A DNA stretch of 64,000 bases. Origin: Pseudoxanthomonas sp. z9. GTDB taxonomy: Bacteria; Pseudomonadota; Gammaproteobacteria; Xanthomonadales; Xanthomonadaceae. The notes under the pieces are model-generated. The model did not search any database, was not told where the DNA came from, and saw only the letters and a list, made by a program, of their open reading frames with translations. Every line of letters begins with the position of its first letter. Position 1 is the stretch's first letter. Location of the stretch: the NCBI RefSeq assembly GCF_006542425.1, contig NZ_VFID01000004.1:372001-436000 (forward strand). The letters are read 5' to 3'. Positions 9,856-18,401 of the stretch are shown here, piece by piece. The translations under genes and the position numbers were made by a program.

Positions 9856-10944
9856 ATGCGGAACCCGCCTGTGAAACCTTCCCCCCTGGACTCCCTCTGG
9901 CAGGCCCCCGTGATCATCTGGGTGGTCCTTGCGGGTGAAGGCCTCGCCGCCGTGCTGGCACTGGCCCCGAACGTGATAGACGGGGGACGCTGGGTGTTCT
10001 TCGGCCTGGCGTCGTTGATCGTGCAATGGGTCCTGCTGACCACGCTCGGCTGCCTGTATCTGCTGCGCCATCGACTGGCGGGCGTTCGTCCTCCCTATAT
10101 CGCCTGGTGCTCGCTGCTGCTGCTGGTGCTCGCGACCTGGTTGATTGGCGGATTGCTCTGGCTGCTCCAGCGCAGCCTTGTGCCGACCGCACCCGATCAC
10201 TGGATGATGATGTTCCTGCGGCTGACCGGCATCGCAGTGGTGGTCGGATTGCTGGGTCTGGCGGCGTTCCAGAACCACTGGCGCACCCGGCAGCTGGCGG
10301 TCAAGGCCAAGCAATCCGAACTGGAAGCGCTGCAGGCACGCATCCGGCCGCACTTCCTGTTCAACACGCTCAATACAGGCGCTGCGTTGATCCACCAGCG
10401 TCCGGAGGATGCCGAACGCGTCCTGCTCGATCTGGCCGATCTGTTCCGCGCGGCACTAGCGGGCCCGCGTGAAATTCCGCTTGCCGAAGAGTTCGCGCTA
10501 ACAAGACGCTATCTGGAGATTGAAAGCCTGCGCTTTCGCGAACGCCTGACCATCCATTGGCGATTGCCAGACACCATTCCCGACGTATTGATTCCCACAC
10601 TTTCCGTCCAGCCGCTGGCGGAAAACGCCATCCGCCACGGCATCGAGCCTGACCCCGCCGGCGGCACGATCTGGGTGGGCCTGGACGTCTCCGAGCGGTG
10701 GATAGACATCGAGGTCCGCAATACCCTGCCCCCCCGCCCAGCCGCAAGCATCGGTCATCAGGTCGGACAGACTTCGGTCCATGCGCGCCTGCAGGCCCTG
10801 ACCGAGGGCCAGGGACAGTTGCAGACTCACCAGGAAAACGGGACCTACATCGCCGTCATCCGCCTGCCGGCTCCCAGACGAGCCGACGACGATCCATTAT
10901 CCAGGCATGCCGAACGGGCAGAATCTCAGGTCAGCACCCGGTAG
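9856..10944 (+). CDS. algZ: AlgZ/FimS-like sensor histidine kinase (LytS family)
   Basis: A 362-residue membrane histidine kinase. Four hydrophobic segments lie within about residues 18-140, followed by the His_kinase domain with the phospho-acceptor box RIRPHFLFNTLN near 166-177 and an N box QPLAENAIRHGIEPDPAGG. The second glycine box, usually GxGxGLxN, is reduced to GHQVGQTSV. In Pseudomonas AlgZ phosphorylates or restrains AlgR, which controls the fimU-pilVWXY1Y2E operon, and the divergent position here fits such a role. No AlgR-like response regulator is beside it: the next gene is the convergent ppnN, whose 3' end overlaps by 19 bases. Function beyond the family is inferred. Confidence 0.82.
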   Translation: MRNPPVKPSPLDSLWQAPVIIWVVLAGEGLAAVLALAPNVIDGGRWVFFGLASLIVQWVLLTTLGCLYLLRHRLAGVRPPYIAWCSLLLLVLATWLIGGLLWLLQRSLVPTAPDHWMMMFLRLTGIAVVVGLLGLAAFQNHWRTRQLAVKAKQSELEALQARIRPHFLFNTLNTGAALIHQRPEDAERVLLDLADLFRAALAGPREIPLAEEFALTRRYLEIESLRFRERLTIHWRLPDTIPDVLIPTLSVQPLAENAIRHGIEPDPAGGTIWVGLDVSERWIDIEVRNTLPPRPAASIGHQVGQTSVHARLQALTEGQGQLQTHQENGTYIAVIRLPAPRRADDDPLSRHAERAESQVSTR

Positions 10945-12308
10945 CAGGGCTTGTACTCGCCGGCGATCTTCATCCGGCGCTGCTCGACGAAGGCCCGCAG
11001 CAAACCATCCAGCGCCTGCATCATGTCGGCGTCGCCATGGATTTCGAACGGACCGAACTCCTCGATCCGGCGCATGCCGTCTTCCTTGACGTTGCCGGCG
11101 ACGATGCCGGAGAACGCGCGGCGCAGGTCCGCCGCCAGCGCGTGCGCCGGACGGCCGTGGTGCAGGTCCAGCGCGGCCATGGCTTCATGGCTGGGCACGA
11201 ACGGCTGCTGGAAATCGCCCGGGATGTCCACCGCCCAGTTGAAGAAGAACGAGTCCTTCTGCTGGATGCGGTACTCGCGCACCTTGCGGATGCCGGCGCC
11301 CATCTTCTTCGCCACCGCAACCGGATCGCCGATGATGATCTCATAGCGCTTGGTCGCTTCCTCGCCCAGGGTCAGGCGGATGAATTGGTCGATCTGCTCG
11401 AAGTACGGCGCGGCGATGGTGGGACCGGTCAGGATCAGCGGGAACGGCAGTTCGGCGTTCTCTTCCCGCAGCAGGATACCCAGCAGATAGAGGATTTCCT
11501 CGGCGGTGCCGACGCCGCCGGGGAACACGATGATGCCGTGGCCGATGCGGACGAACGCCTCCAGGCGCTTCTCGATGTCCGGCATGATCACCAGGTGGTT
11601 GACGATTGGATTCGGCGATTCCGCGGCGATGATGCCCGGCTCGGTGATGCCGATGTAGCGCGTGGTGCGGCGGCGCTGCTTGGCATGGGCGATGGTGGCG
11701 CCCTTCATCGGTCCCTTCATCGCGCCCGGGCCGCAGCCGGTGCAGATGTCCAGCCCGCGCAGGCCCAACTCGTAGCCGACCTGCTTGGTGTACAGGTACT
11801 CGTCACGCGAGATCGAGTGGCCGCCCCAGCACACCACCAGGTTCGGGTCGGCCGGGCGCAGGATGCGCGCGTTGCGCAGCAGCCCGAACACCGCGTTGGT
11901 GATGCCCGAGGAGGTGTCCAGGTCGTCCTTGCAATCCGGCCCCAACTCGATGGCGGTGTAGGCCAGGTCGCGAACCACCGCGAACAGCAGTTCGGCCACG
12001 CCCCGGATGATTTCGCCGTCGACGAAAGCCATCGCCGGCGCATTGAACAGATCGATGCGGACGCCACGGTCCTGCTGCAGCACCTGGATGTCGAAATCCG
12101 GGTACAGGTCGCGGGCGGCGCGCGGGTCGTCCGACGCGCTGCCGCTGGTCAGGACGGCCAGCGCGCAGCGGCGCAGCAGGTCGTGCATGCCGCCCGCCGA
12201 AGCGTCGCGCAGGCGGGCCACTTCGGCCCGGGACAGCACATCCAGCGCCCCGCGGGGGTGGATCTGCGCGTTCTGTACCGGCAACGCCCGTGATGGCGCT
12301 TCACTCAT
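10926..12308 (-). CDS. ppnN: pyrimidine/purine nucleotide 5'-monophosphate nucleosidase
   Basis: A 460-residue cytosolic enzyme of the PpnN (YgdH) family, which splits nucleoside monophosphates into base and ribose 5-phosphate and is stimulated by (p)ppGpp in E. coli. The LOG-type nucleotide site is present as CTGCGPGAMKGPMKGA and IVFPGGVGTAEE, and the length matches the E. coli protein (454). The start at 12308 follows GGGAAA. Its last 19 bases overlap the end of the convergent histidine kinase gene. Confidence 0.93.
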   Translation of the reverse strand: MSEAPSRALPVQNAQIHPRGALDVLSRAEVARLRDASAGGMHDLLRRCALAVLTSGSASDDPRAARDLYPDFDIQVLQQDRGVRIDLFNAPAMAFVDGEIIRGVAELLFAVVRDLAYTAIELGPDCKDDLDTSSGITNAVFGLLRNARILRPADPNLVVCWGGHSISRDEYLYTKQVGYELGLRGLDICTGCGPGAMKGPMKGATIAHAKQRRRTTRYIGITEPGIIAAESPNPIVNHLVIMPDIEKRLEAFVRIGHGIIVFPGGVGTAEEILYLLGILLREENAELPFPLILTGPTIAAPYFEQIDQFIRLTLGEEATKRYEIIIGDPVAVAKKMGAGIRKVREYRIQQKDSFFFNWAVDIPGDFQQPFVPSHEAMAALDLHHGRPAHALAADLRRAFSGIVAGNVKEDGMRRIEEFGPFEIHGDADMMQALDGLLRAFVEQRRMKIAGEYKPCYRVLT

Positions 12309-12386
12309 ATGCTTGTTTCCCGTCGTTTTTTCGTGTCATGACCCGATGACTTTAGCGCAGTCCCGCGCTCAAGGCATTCCCATAAA

Positions 12387-12412
12387 AAACGGCCGGGTTG
12401 CCCCGGCCGTTT
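12387..12412 (-). terminator. Rho-independent terminator of the TonB receptor gene
   Basis: An 11-bp stem AAACGGCCGGG (12387-12397) pairs with CCCGGCCGTTT (12402-12412) around a four-base loop, followed on the minus strand by a run of T. It lies 24 bases after the receptor stop codon at 12436. Confidence 0.88.
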
Positions 12413-12435
12413 CTGGTGTTCCCTGGCCTTGCGGC

Positions 12436-15400
12436 TTAGAACTTGTACTTCAGGCCCAACATGACCGACCAGCGCGACACACCGGTGTTGCCCTTGTCGT
12501 TGTTGTTTTCCTGGATCTGCGAGCTGTCGGTGCTGCCGCTGAAGTGGTAGACGTACTTGCCGGTGGCCGGGTCGATACCGGCATAGCTGGCCACGCGACG
12601 GGTCGAGTTGAAGCCGTAGTCGTCGATCAGGCCCCACTTCTTGTTCAGCAGGTTGCCGATGTTCATGATGTCCAGCGACAGCTCGGTCTTGTGGCCCTTC
12701 ATGAAGCCCGGCAGTTCCTGGCTGAAGCGCACGTCGAAGCTGTTGACCCACTTGGCGCGGAACGCATTGGCCGGCGCGATCTGGCCGCGGTACTTCTGCA
12801 GTTCCGGGTTCTGGCTCAACCAGTCGAAGAACGCCTGCTCCATCTGGGCGCCACCGGTGAACAGCACGTCGCCCGGGGCCGCCGGCACGTAGAACAGGTC
12901 GTTGAACAGACCGGCGTTGCTGGTGCTGGTGGTCGGATTGCTGTCGCCGTTCAGATCGTTGTAGTAGATGTAGCTGTACGGACGACCGGTGCGGCCTTCG
13001 TAGAACAGGCCGATGCGGGTGTCATAGTCACCGAAGAACTGGTGCTTCCACTCCACGGTACCGGTGATGCGATCGCGGATGGCATAGCGCGAGTCCCACG
13101 CGGTATCGCCGTTGACCGCACCGATCAGGGTGCTGCCCCAGTTCGAGGTGTTTTGCGAGCTGGTCAACGGGCTGACTTCGGTCGCCTTGGTGTAGGTGTA
13201 CGCCAGCGACCAGGACCAGTCGTTGAGCATCGGCTTGTTCAGGCCGAAGGTGTACTGGCGGCTCTTGCCCTCGTCGGTGTTGCGCAGGAGCATCACATCG
13301 CCGATGCCGGCCGGGCGGTTGGCCTTGGGATTGACGTTGTTGGTGCCGTACACGATGCCACGGGTGGCATGGGCATTGGCAGGGTTCAGACCGTTGGCGT
13401 CCCAGAAGATCGGACGACCATCCTGACCGTAGGCGGTCGGGCCTTGGCCGGCGGCGTTGTACATGTCCAGGCGGTCCACCACGATGCCGTCGTTGACCTT
13501 GGTGAACAGCAACTCGGCCGACGCGACAATGCCGTACCACGGCAGTTCGTGATCCAGGGCGATGTTCGCCTTCCACACCGACGGCAGCTTCAGGCCGGGC
13601 TCGACGATGTCGACGTTGGCGCGCGCGTTGCCGGCCAGGCAGTTATCCGGGATGTTCGGCGCCGGGCTCGGCGAGAACACCGGAGCCTGATCACCGGAGC
13701 AGCTGTACTCGACGTAGTTCAGGCCGGTGTTCTGGTAGGTGCCGGCCAGCCACACGTTCGGGGCGGCGCCACCGAACAGGCCCACGCCACCGCGCAGCTG
13801 GGTCGGACGGTCGCTGTCGAAGGTGTAGTTGAAGCCGAAGCGCGGCTGCACCAGCTTGTCGTCGACCGTCTGGGTGTTGTCGTAGCCGTAGGTCTGCTCG
13901 ATCAGCGGGTTGTACAGGCGCTGGTCGCTGAAGTCCGGGATATCGACGCGCAGGCCGAAGGTCAGGGTCAGGTTGTAGTTGACCGCCCAGGTGTCCTGCG
14001 CGAACAGGCCGACGTTCTTCAGGGTGTACTCGGCCGGGATGTCGTTGATGCTGCCACCCGGACGCGGAGCGCGGATCTGGTAGTTGTTCGGCGTGCCGGC
14101 GCGGAAGGCGTCGATATCGGCAAAGGTGTAGACGCCGTTCACTGCGCGGCCGTAGAAGTTCAGGATGTCGTTCTTCGAGTAGTCGAAGCCGAACTTCACG
14201 GTGTGGTCACCGATGTACCAGTTGGCCGCACCGAAAGCGGTTGTTTCCTTGGTCTCGATGATGTTGACGTGGCTGTTGATCTCGGTGCCCAGGAACACCG
14301 ACGACTGGCCGTTGGATCCAAAACCGCGGACTTCGATCTGCGGCAGGTTCGAGAAGGTGCTGCGCACCGCCGAGTAGTCCTTGTAGCCGACCTTGAACTC
14401 GGTGGAGAAATTCTCGTTCCAGTCGCTGAACAATTCACCGACGTAGCTTTCGAAGGTCTTCGGCAGCGCGTACCAGAAGCTGCTCAGCGAGACGCTGTTG
14501 TTGTCGATTTCCGGGAAGCGCAGGACGCTCTGCTCCAGCTTGCTGTAACGCAGGGCGGCGCGATGGTTTTCGTTGATGTTCCAGTCCAGCTTCAGCGCGT
14601 ACTCTTCGATCTCGGTCTTGTTGGTGCCCGGCAGCGAGAAGCCGCCCGCGCTGATGCCATGGCCATTGGCCGCCGAGACGAGGTCGGCGATGTCGGCATC
14701 GGTGATGTTGCCGGTGCCGTACGGGGTGTTGGTCAGGCTGGTGCCCGGCGCGCTGCGCTCGTACTTCTCGTAGTTGGCGAAGAAGAACAGCTTGTCCTTG
14801 ACGATCGGGCCGCCGAAGGTGGCGCCGTAGGTCATTTCGTCGTCGAAGCCGTTGAACTTGACGCCTTCCAGTTCCTCGCGCACCCAGCTCTTGTCGCGGT
14901 AGGTGCCGTAGACGGTGCCGTGGAATTCATTGGTACCCGACTTGGTGACCGCGTTGATCACCGCGCCGGTGCCGCCGACGATGGTCACGTCGTAGTTGGC
15001 CAGATCGATGTTGATTTCCTCGATGGCGTCCATCGAGACCGGCTGGCGCTCGGTCGGCAGGTTGTTGGATTCCAGGCCGAACGGGTCGGCGACGCTGACG
15101 CCGTCGATGCGGATGGCGTTGTAGCGGGTGTTCTGGCCGCCGGCGGAGATCGCGCCGTCCGCCTTGCTGACCTGCGAAATGCGCGGATCCAGGCGGATGT
15201 AGTCCTGGATGTTGCGGTTGGCCGACGGCAGCGCTTCGATGCTGTCGCGGTTGATGTTGGAACCGGTGCCCATCTTGGTGGCGCTGAACACTTCCGAGCC
15301 GCCGGCCACGCCGACCGCGGTGACGGTCTCGAGGGTGGTGGTGGCATCGCCGGTCAGCGCGGCGTTGACCGTGTTGACCTGGTTGAGGTTCAGGTAGACG

Positions 15401-15696
15401 TTGTCTTCGGTCTTGGTACCGGAACCGGACTTGGTCACGGTGATCTGGTACGGGCCGCCCACGCGCAGGCCGCGGGCGCTGTAGCGGCCGCTGGCGTCGG
15501 TGGTGACGCGGCTGGTCGTGCCGGATTCGACGTGGGTGATGACCACTTCGGCACCGGTGACGGGCTGGCCATCGGCGCCGGTAACCACACCGCCGACACC
15601 GGCGGAGGTGCTCTGGGCGAAGACCGGCGCGGCCGCGAGCGCGGCGACGAGGCCAAGGGTGAGCTTGGACATCCGGAAACAACGGGATTGATTCAT
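12436..15696 (-). CDS. Oar-like TonB-dependent receptor with carboxypeptidase regulatory-like domain
   Basis: A 1086-residue outer-membrane receptor. The start MNQSRCFRMSK at 15696 has GAGG nine bases upstream; the next Met (residue 9) has no Shine-Dalgarno. A signal peptide ends around APVFAQ (residue 28). Residues 30-110 are a carboxypeptidase regulatory-like beta-sandwich (GVVTGADGQPVTGAEVVIT, GRYSARGL), then comes a plug domain with IQDYIRLDPR and IRIDGVSVADPFGLESNNLP, and a long 22-strand-type barrel ending in the aromatic C-terminus LGLKYKF. This arrangement is that of Oar proteins, which in other bacteria export or bind peptides and matrix proteins rather than take up iron. No substrate can be named. 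A 24-base palindrome lies about 165 bases upstream. Confidence 0.9.
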   Translation of the reverse strand: MNQSRCFRMSKLTLGLVAALAAAPVFAQSTSAGVGGVVTGADGQPVTGAEVVITHVESGTTSRVTTDASGRYSARGLRVGGPYQITVTKSGSGTKTEDNVYLNLNQVNTVNAALTGDATTTLETVTAVGVAGGSEVFSATKMGTGSNINRDSIEALPSANRNIQDYIRLDPRISQVSKADGAISAGGQNTRYNAIRIDGVSVADPFGLESNNLPTERQPVSMDAIEEINIDLANYDVTIVGGTGAVINAVTKSGTNEFHGTVYGTYRDKSWVREELEGVKFNGFDDEMTYGATFGGPIVKDKLFFFANYEKYERSAPGTSLTNTPYGTGNITDADIADLVSAANGHGISAGGFSLPGTNKTEIEEYALKLDWNINENHRAALRYSKLEQSVLRFPEIDNNSVSLSSFWYALPKTFESYVGELFSDWNENFSTEFKVGYKDYSAVRSTFSNLPQIEVRGFGSNGQSSVFLGTEINSHVNIIETKETTAFGAANWYIGDHTVKFGFDYSKNDILNFYGRAVNGVYTFADIDAFRAGTPNNYQIRAPRPGGSINDIPAEYTLKNVGLFAQDTWAVNYNLTLTFGLRVDIPDFSDQRLYNPLIEQTYGYDNTQTVDDKLVQPRFGFNYTFDSDRPTQLRGGVGLFGGAAPNVWLAGTYQNTGLNYVEYSCSGDQAPVFSPSPAPNIPDNCLAGNARANVDIVEPGLKLPSVWKANIALDHELPWYGIVASAELLFTKVNDGIVVDRLDMYNAAGQGPTAYGQDGRPIFWDANGLNPANAHATRGIVYGTNNVNPKANRPAGIGDVMLLRNTDEGKSRQYTFGLNKPMLNDWSWSLAYTYTKATEVSPLTSSQNTSNWGSTLIGAVNGDTAWDSRYAIRDRITGTVEWKHQFFGDYDTRIGLFYEGRTGRPYSYIYYNDLNGDSNPTTSTSNAGLFNDLFYVPAAPGDVLFTGGAQMEQAFFDWLSQNPELQKYRGQIAPANAFRAKWVNSFDVRFSQELPGFMKGHKTELSLDIMNIGNLLNKKWGLIDDYGFNSTRRVASYAGIDPATGKYVYHFSGSTDSSQIQENNNDKGNTGVSRWSVMLGLKYKF

Positions 15697-15860
15697 GAGT
15701 GTGAGCCTCGGTACGGGAATTGGCGTTGCGAAACTGGCTGGCTAAATGCGGACGCGCAGGCGGCCCGCCTCTCGGCGGGTCGTGGGGGGCATTTCTGGGG
15801 TTCCCTGAGCCTACGCGGAATGGCCGCGTTGGTTAATAACAGGTTAACACGATAGGACCA

Positions 15861-15884
15861 TTTTGTGACCGCCGCGTGACAAAA
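15861..15884. promoter_or_regulatory. 24-base imperfect palindrome upstream of the TonB receptor
   Basis: The arms TTTTGTGAC (15861-15869) and GTGACAAAA (15876-15884) are inverted repeats with one mismatched position each, separated by CGCCGC. It sits in the AT-rich leader of the receptor gene and looks like an operator for a dimeric repressor or activator. The inner TGTGA resembles one half of a CRP/Clp site but the second half does not match that consensus. Confidence 0.45.
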
Positions 15885-15918
15885 ATTCCGCGCTGCAGCA
15901 CTTTTTACCCGACCCGTC

Positions 15919-16518
15919 TCAGATATTGACCGGCAGCTTCAGGTAGGTGCCGATCCCGTCCAGGAACATCTGCACGGAAATGGCCACCAGCAGCATGCCC
16001 ATCAGGCGTTCGACGGCGGTCAGGACGCTTCGGCCCAGCCATTTGTAGAGCAGCGTTGCCGAGAACAGGATGGCGGCGGTAGCGCCCCACGCCAGGATCA
16101 GGGCCAGGCTCCAGTCGGCCAGGCGGGCGGGCTCGTTGCTGCCCATCAGCATGACCGCGGCCATGCCCGAGGGGCCGGCTACCAACGGAATGGCCAGGGG
16201 CACGATGAAGGGCTCGCCGCCGGGAATTTCCCCCATCAGGCCTTCCGGGCGGGGAAAGATCATGCGGATGCCGATCAGGAACAGGACGATGCCGCCGGCG
16301 ATGGCCACGGATTCCTGCCGCAGATGCATCAGCTCCAGGGCGTACTTGCCGCCCCAGAGGAACAGCATCAGCACGACCAGCGCGATCAGCAGCTCGCGCG
16401 CCAGCACGATCCGCTGGCGCTTCGGCGTCAGCGGCTTGAGCACGCTCAGGAACACCGGGATGTTGCCCAGCGGATCCAGAATCAGGAACAGCAGCAGCGC
16501 GGCCGAAAGAATGGTCAT
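15919..16518 (-). CDS. MarC family integral membrane protein
   Basis: A 199-residue inner-membrane protein of the MarC/UPF0056 family with about six hydrophobic helices. The start at 16518 overlaps the stop of the upstream SDR gene as ATGA and gives the family N-terminus MTILSAALLLFLILDPLGNIP; an earlier in-frame start would add a non-hydrophobic leader. The segments FLIGIRMIFP and PLAIPLVAGPSGMAAVMLM are typical. The transported compound is unknown; the older link of MarC to antibiotic resistance was not borne out in E. coli. It is the last gene of grxD-SDR-marC. Confidence 0.88.
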   Translation of the reverse strand: MTILSAALLLFLILDPLGNIPVFLSVLKPLTPKRQRIVLARELLIALVVLMLFLWGGKYALELMHLRQESVAIAGGIVLFLIGIRMIFPRPEGLMGEIPGGEPFIVPLAIPLVAGPSGMAAVMLMGSNEPARLADWSLALILAWGATAAILFSATLLYKWLGRSVLTAVERLMGMLLVAISVQMFLDGIGTYLKLPVNI

Positions 16519-17261
16519 GCCCGGACGGTCCAGACGCGGCCCCGGTGTTCGGCGCCCGCGGATGACAGCAATGTGACACATGCGGCCCCGTAGCGGGCCG
16601 GGTCACAGGCCTGGCCGTCGCTGTCGTCGGCATAGGCGCGCGAGCGCAGGCCGGTGCTCATCGGCCCGGGCTGCAGGCCGGAGACCCTGACCGGTCCGCC
16701 CGCCAGTTCGGCCGACAGCATGCCCACCAGACCGGCCAGGCCGTGCTGGGCCACGCCGTAGCCGCCCCAGTAGGGTTGCCCCACCCGCGACAGGTCATCC
16801 ATGGCGAACACCAGCGCAGCGTCATCGGACCGCTTGAGCAGCGGCAGGCAGGCCTGCGACAGCCACCACGGGGCGGTCAGGTTGACATGGAGGGCGCGCG
16901 CGAACGCCGCCGGATCCGTGTGTTCCAGCGGGGTCAGGCCGCGGAACTCGGCAGCGCAGTGCAGGACGCCATCCAGCCGCCCCAGTTCCGCGTACAGGCG
17001 GTCGACCAGTTCGGCGTAATCGTCGGGCGAGGCGCCTTCCAGATCCAGCGGATACAACAGGGGCTCCTGCCCCGCCTGCGCCACCACGTCATAGACGCGG
17101 TTCAACTTGGGCACCTTGCGTCCCAGCAGCACCAGGGTCGCGCCCGCTTCGGCGCAGGCCAGCGCCGCGGCGGCGCCCAGGCCACCGTGTGCGCCGCTGA
17201 TCAGCACCACGCGGTTGTCCAGCGCGCGCACGGCGCGGGTCGGCAGATCGATGAGGCTCAC
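16515..17261 (-). CDS. YciK-like short-chain dehydrogenase family protein with degenerate active site
   Basis: A 248-residue Rossmann-fold protein. The GTG start at 17261 lies 10 bases after the grxD stop with GAGG upstream; a longer frame would overlap grxD. The coenzyme motif SGAHGGLG (residues 22-29) is intact. The catalytic motif is not: the YxxxK pair reads Y168-G-V-A-Q172, so the lysine is glutamine, and the position of the catalytic serine, 13 residues before the tyrosine, is Asp155. The NNAG motif reads HCAAE. The protein may bind NAD(P)(H) without normal oxidoreductase activity. It is co-transcribed with grxD and marC. Confidence 0.8.
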   Translation of the reverse strand: MSLIDLPTRAVRALDNRVVLISGAHGGLGAAAALACAEAGATLVLLGRKVPKLNRVYDVVAQAGQEPLLYPLDLEGASPDDYAELVDRLYAELGRLDGVLHCAAEFRGLTPLEHTDPAAFARALHVNLTAPWWLSQACLPLLKRSDDAALVFAMDDLSRVGQPYWGGYGVAQHGLAGLVGMLSAELAGGPVRVSGLQPGPMSTGLRSRAYADDSDGQACDPARYGAACVTLLSSAGAEHRGRVWTVRA

Positions 17262-17271
17262 GGACCTGGCC

Positions 17272-17592
17272 TCACTGCGACAGGGCTTCGGCGACGATGC
17301 GCCGCAACTCGCCGGACTCGTGCAGTTCCAGCGTGATGTCGCAGCCACCGATCAGTTCGCCCTGGATGAACAGCTGCGGGAACGTCGGCCAGTTGGAGAA
17401 GCGCGGGAGGTTGGCGCGGATTTCCGGCTCCTCCAGCACGTTGATGGTGTAAAGCTGCTCGGCGCCGGCATCGCGCAACGCCTGCACGGCGCGGCTGGAA
17501 AAGCCGCACATGGGAAATTCCGGCGTGCCCTTCATGAAGAGGACGATCGGATGGCTTTCGACTTCGGCCTGGATGCGTTCCATCACCGGCAT
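17272..17592 (-). CDS. grxD: monothiol glutaredoxin Grx4
   Basis: A 106-residue CGFS-type glutaredoxin, which carries and delivers [2Fe-2S] clusters with glutathione. The start MPVMERIQAEV at 17592 is set by AGGAG eight bases upstream; an in-frame ATG at 17721 would run through the divergent sodB promoter. The active-site motif FPMCGFS places the cluster-binding cysteine at residue 29, and WPTFPQLFIQGELIGGCDI is the conserved TVP/glutathione-binding region. It is divergent from sodB, pairing iron-sulfur and superoxide functions. Confidence 0.95.
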   Translation of the reverse strand: MPVMERIQAEVESHPIVLFMKGTPEFPMCGFSSRAVQALRDAGAEQLYTINVLEEPEIRANLPRFSNWPTFPQLFIQGELIGGCDITLELHESGELRRIVAEALSQ

Positions 17593-17744
17593 GCTGTTTT
17601 CTCCTGCTTTTACGGTAACCCAACCGGTGTCGGGTACACTTCCGCCCGTCCCGACGGACGCGTCCATCGGGAACGCCATTGTAAGCCCCCGTGCGCCGCC
17701 CTGCCGACGCCCCCCTTCCACCGCCTAGCGCAAGGATCCCAGCC

Positions 17745-18323
17745 ATGGCCATCGAACTGCCCCCCCTGCCCTACGACCGTACGGCGCTCGAGCCGCACAT
17801 TTCCGGCGAAACCATCGACTACCACTACGGCAAGCATCACAAGACCTATGTGGACAACCTCAACAAGCTGATCGAAGGCACCGAGTTCGCCGATCTTTCG
17901 CTGGAAGAGATCGTGCGCAAGTCCCAGGGCGGCATGTTCAACAACGCGGCCCAGATCTGGAACCACACCTTCTACTGGAACTGCCTGAAGCCCAATGGCG
18001 GCGGCGAGCCGACCGGCAAGCTGGCCGAGCTGATCAACAAGGCCTTCGGCGATTTCGCCAAGTTCAAGGAAGAGTTCACCAAGACCGCCATCGGCACCTT
18101 CGGCTCCGGCTGGGGTTGGCTGGTGCAGCGTCCGGACGGCTCGCTGGCCCTGGCCAGCACCTCCAACGCCGCCACCCCGCTGACCGGCGAGGACAAGCCG
18201 CTGCTGACCATCGACGTGTGGGAACACGCCTACTACATCGACTACCGCAACGCGCGTCCGAAGTACGTGGAATCGTTCTGGGCGCTGGTGAACTGGGACT
18301 TCGTGGCCGGCAACCTGCGCTGA
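17745..18323 (+). CDS. sodB: iron superoxide dismutase
   Basis: A 192-residue superoxide dismutase. The start at 17745 has AAGGA eight bases upstream and yields [12 protein letters not shown], the standard N-terminus. Metal ligands are recognisable as H27 (DYHYGKHH), the histidine in [10 protein letters not shown], and the Asp and His of [11 protein letters not shown]. The [13 protein letters not shown] segment and lack of a Mn-type glycine-glutamine pattern favour iron over manganese. No signal peptide, so it is cytosolic. Confidence 0.96.
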   Translation: MAIELPPLPYDRTALEPHISGETIDYHYGKHHKTYVDNLNKLIEGTEFADLSLEEIVRKSQGGMFNNAAQIWNHTFYWNCLKPNGGGEPTGKLAELINKAFGDFAKFKEEFTKTAIGTFGSGWGWLVQRPDGSLALASTSNAATPLTGEDKPLLTIDVWEHAYYIDYRNARPKYVESFWALVNWDFVAGNLR

Positions 18324-18350
18324 GTCCGGGTTTCGCCCGTTGCGTACACG

Positions 18351-18376
18351 GAAGGCCGGGGCATGCCCCGGCCTTC
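18351..18376. terminator. hairpin between sodB and purK
   Basis: A perfect 26-base palindrome (GAAGGCCGGGGC and its complement around AT) lies between the convergent ends of sodB and purK. There is no strong T run, so it is a weaker or Rho-assisted bidirectional terminator. Confidence 0.6.
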
Positions 18377-18401
18377 TGCGTTTAGGGCACCGAGCCCGCG
18401 C

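Noticed and set aside
12007-15855. 1282-codon open frame on the plus strand opposite the TonB receptor
   Set aside because: It is antisense to a well-conserved receptor with a signal peptide, plug and barrel. The translation is a His/Val/Asp/Arg-rich sequence typical of a mirrored frame in GC-rich DNA, with no domain.
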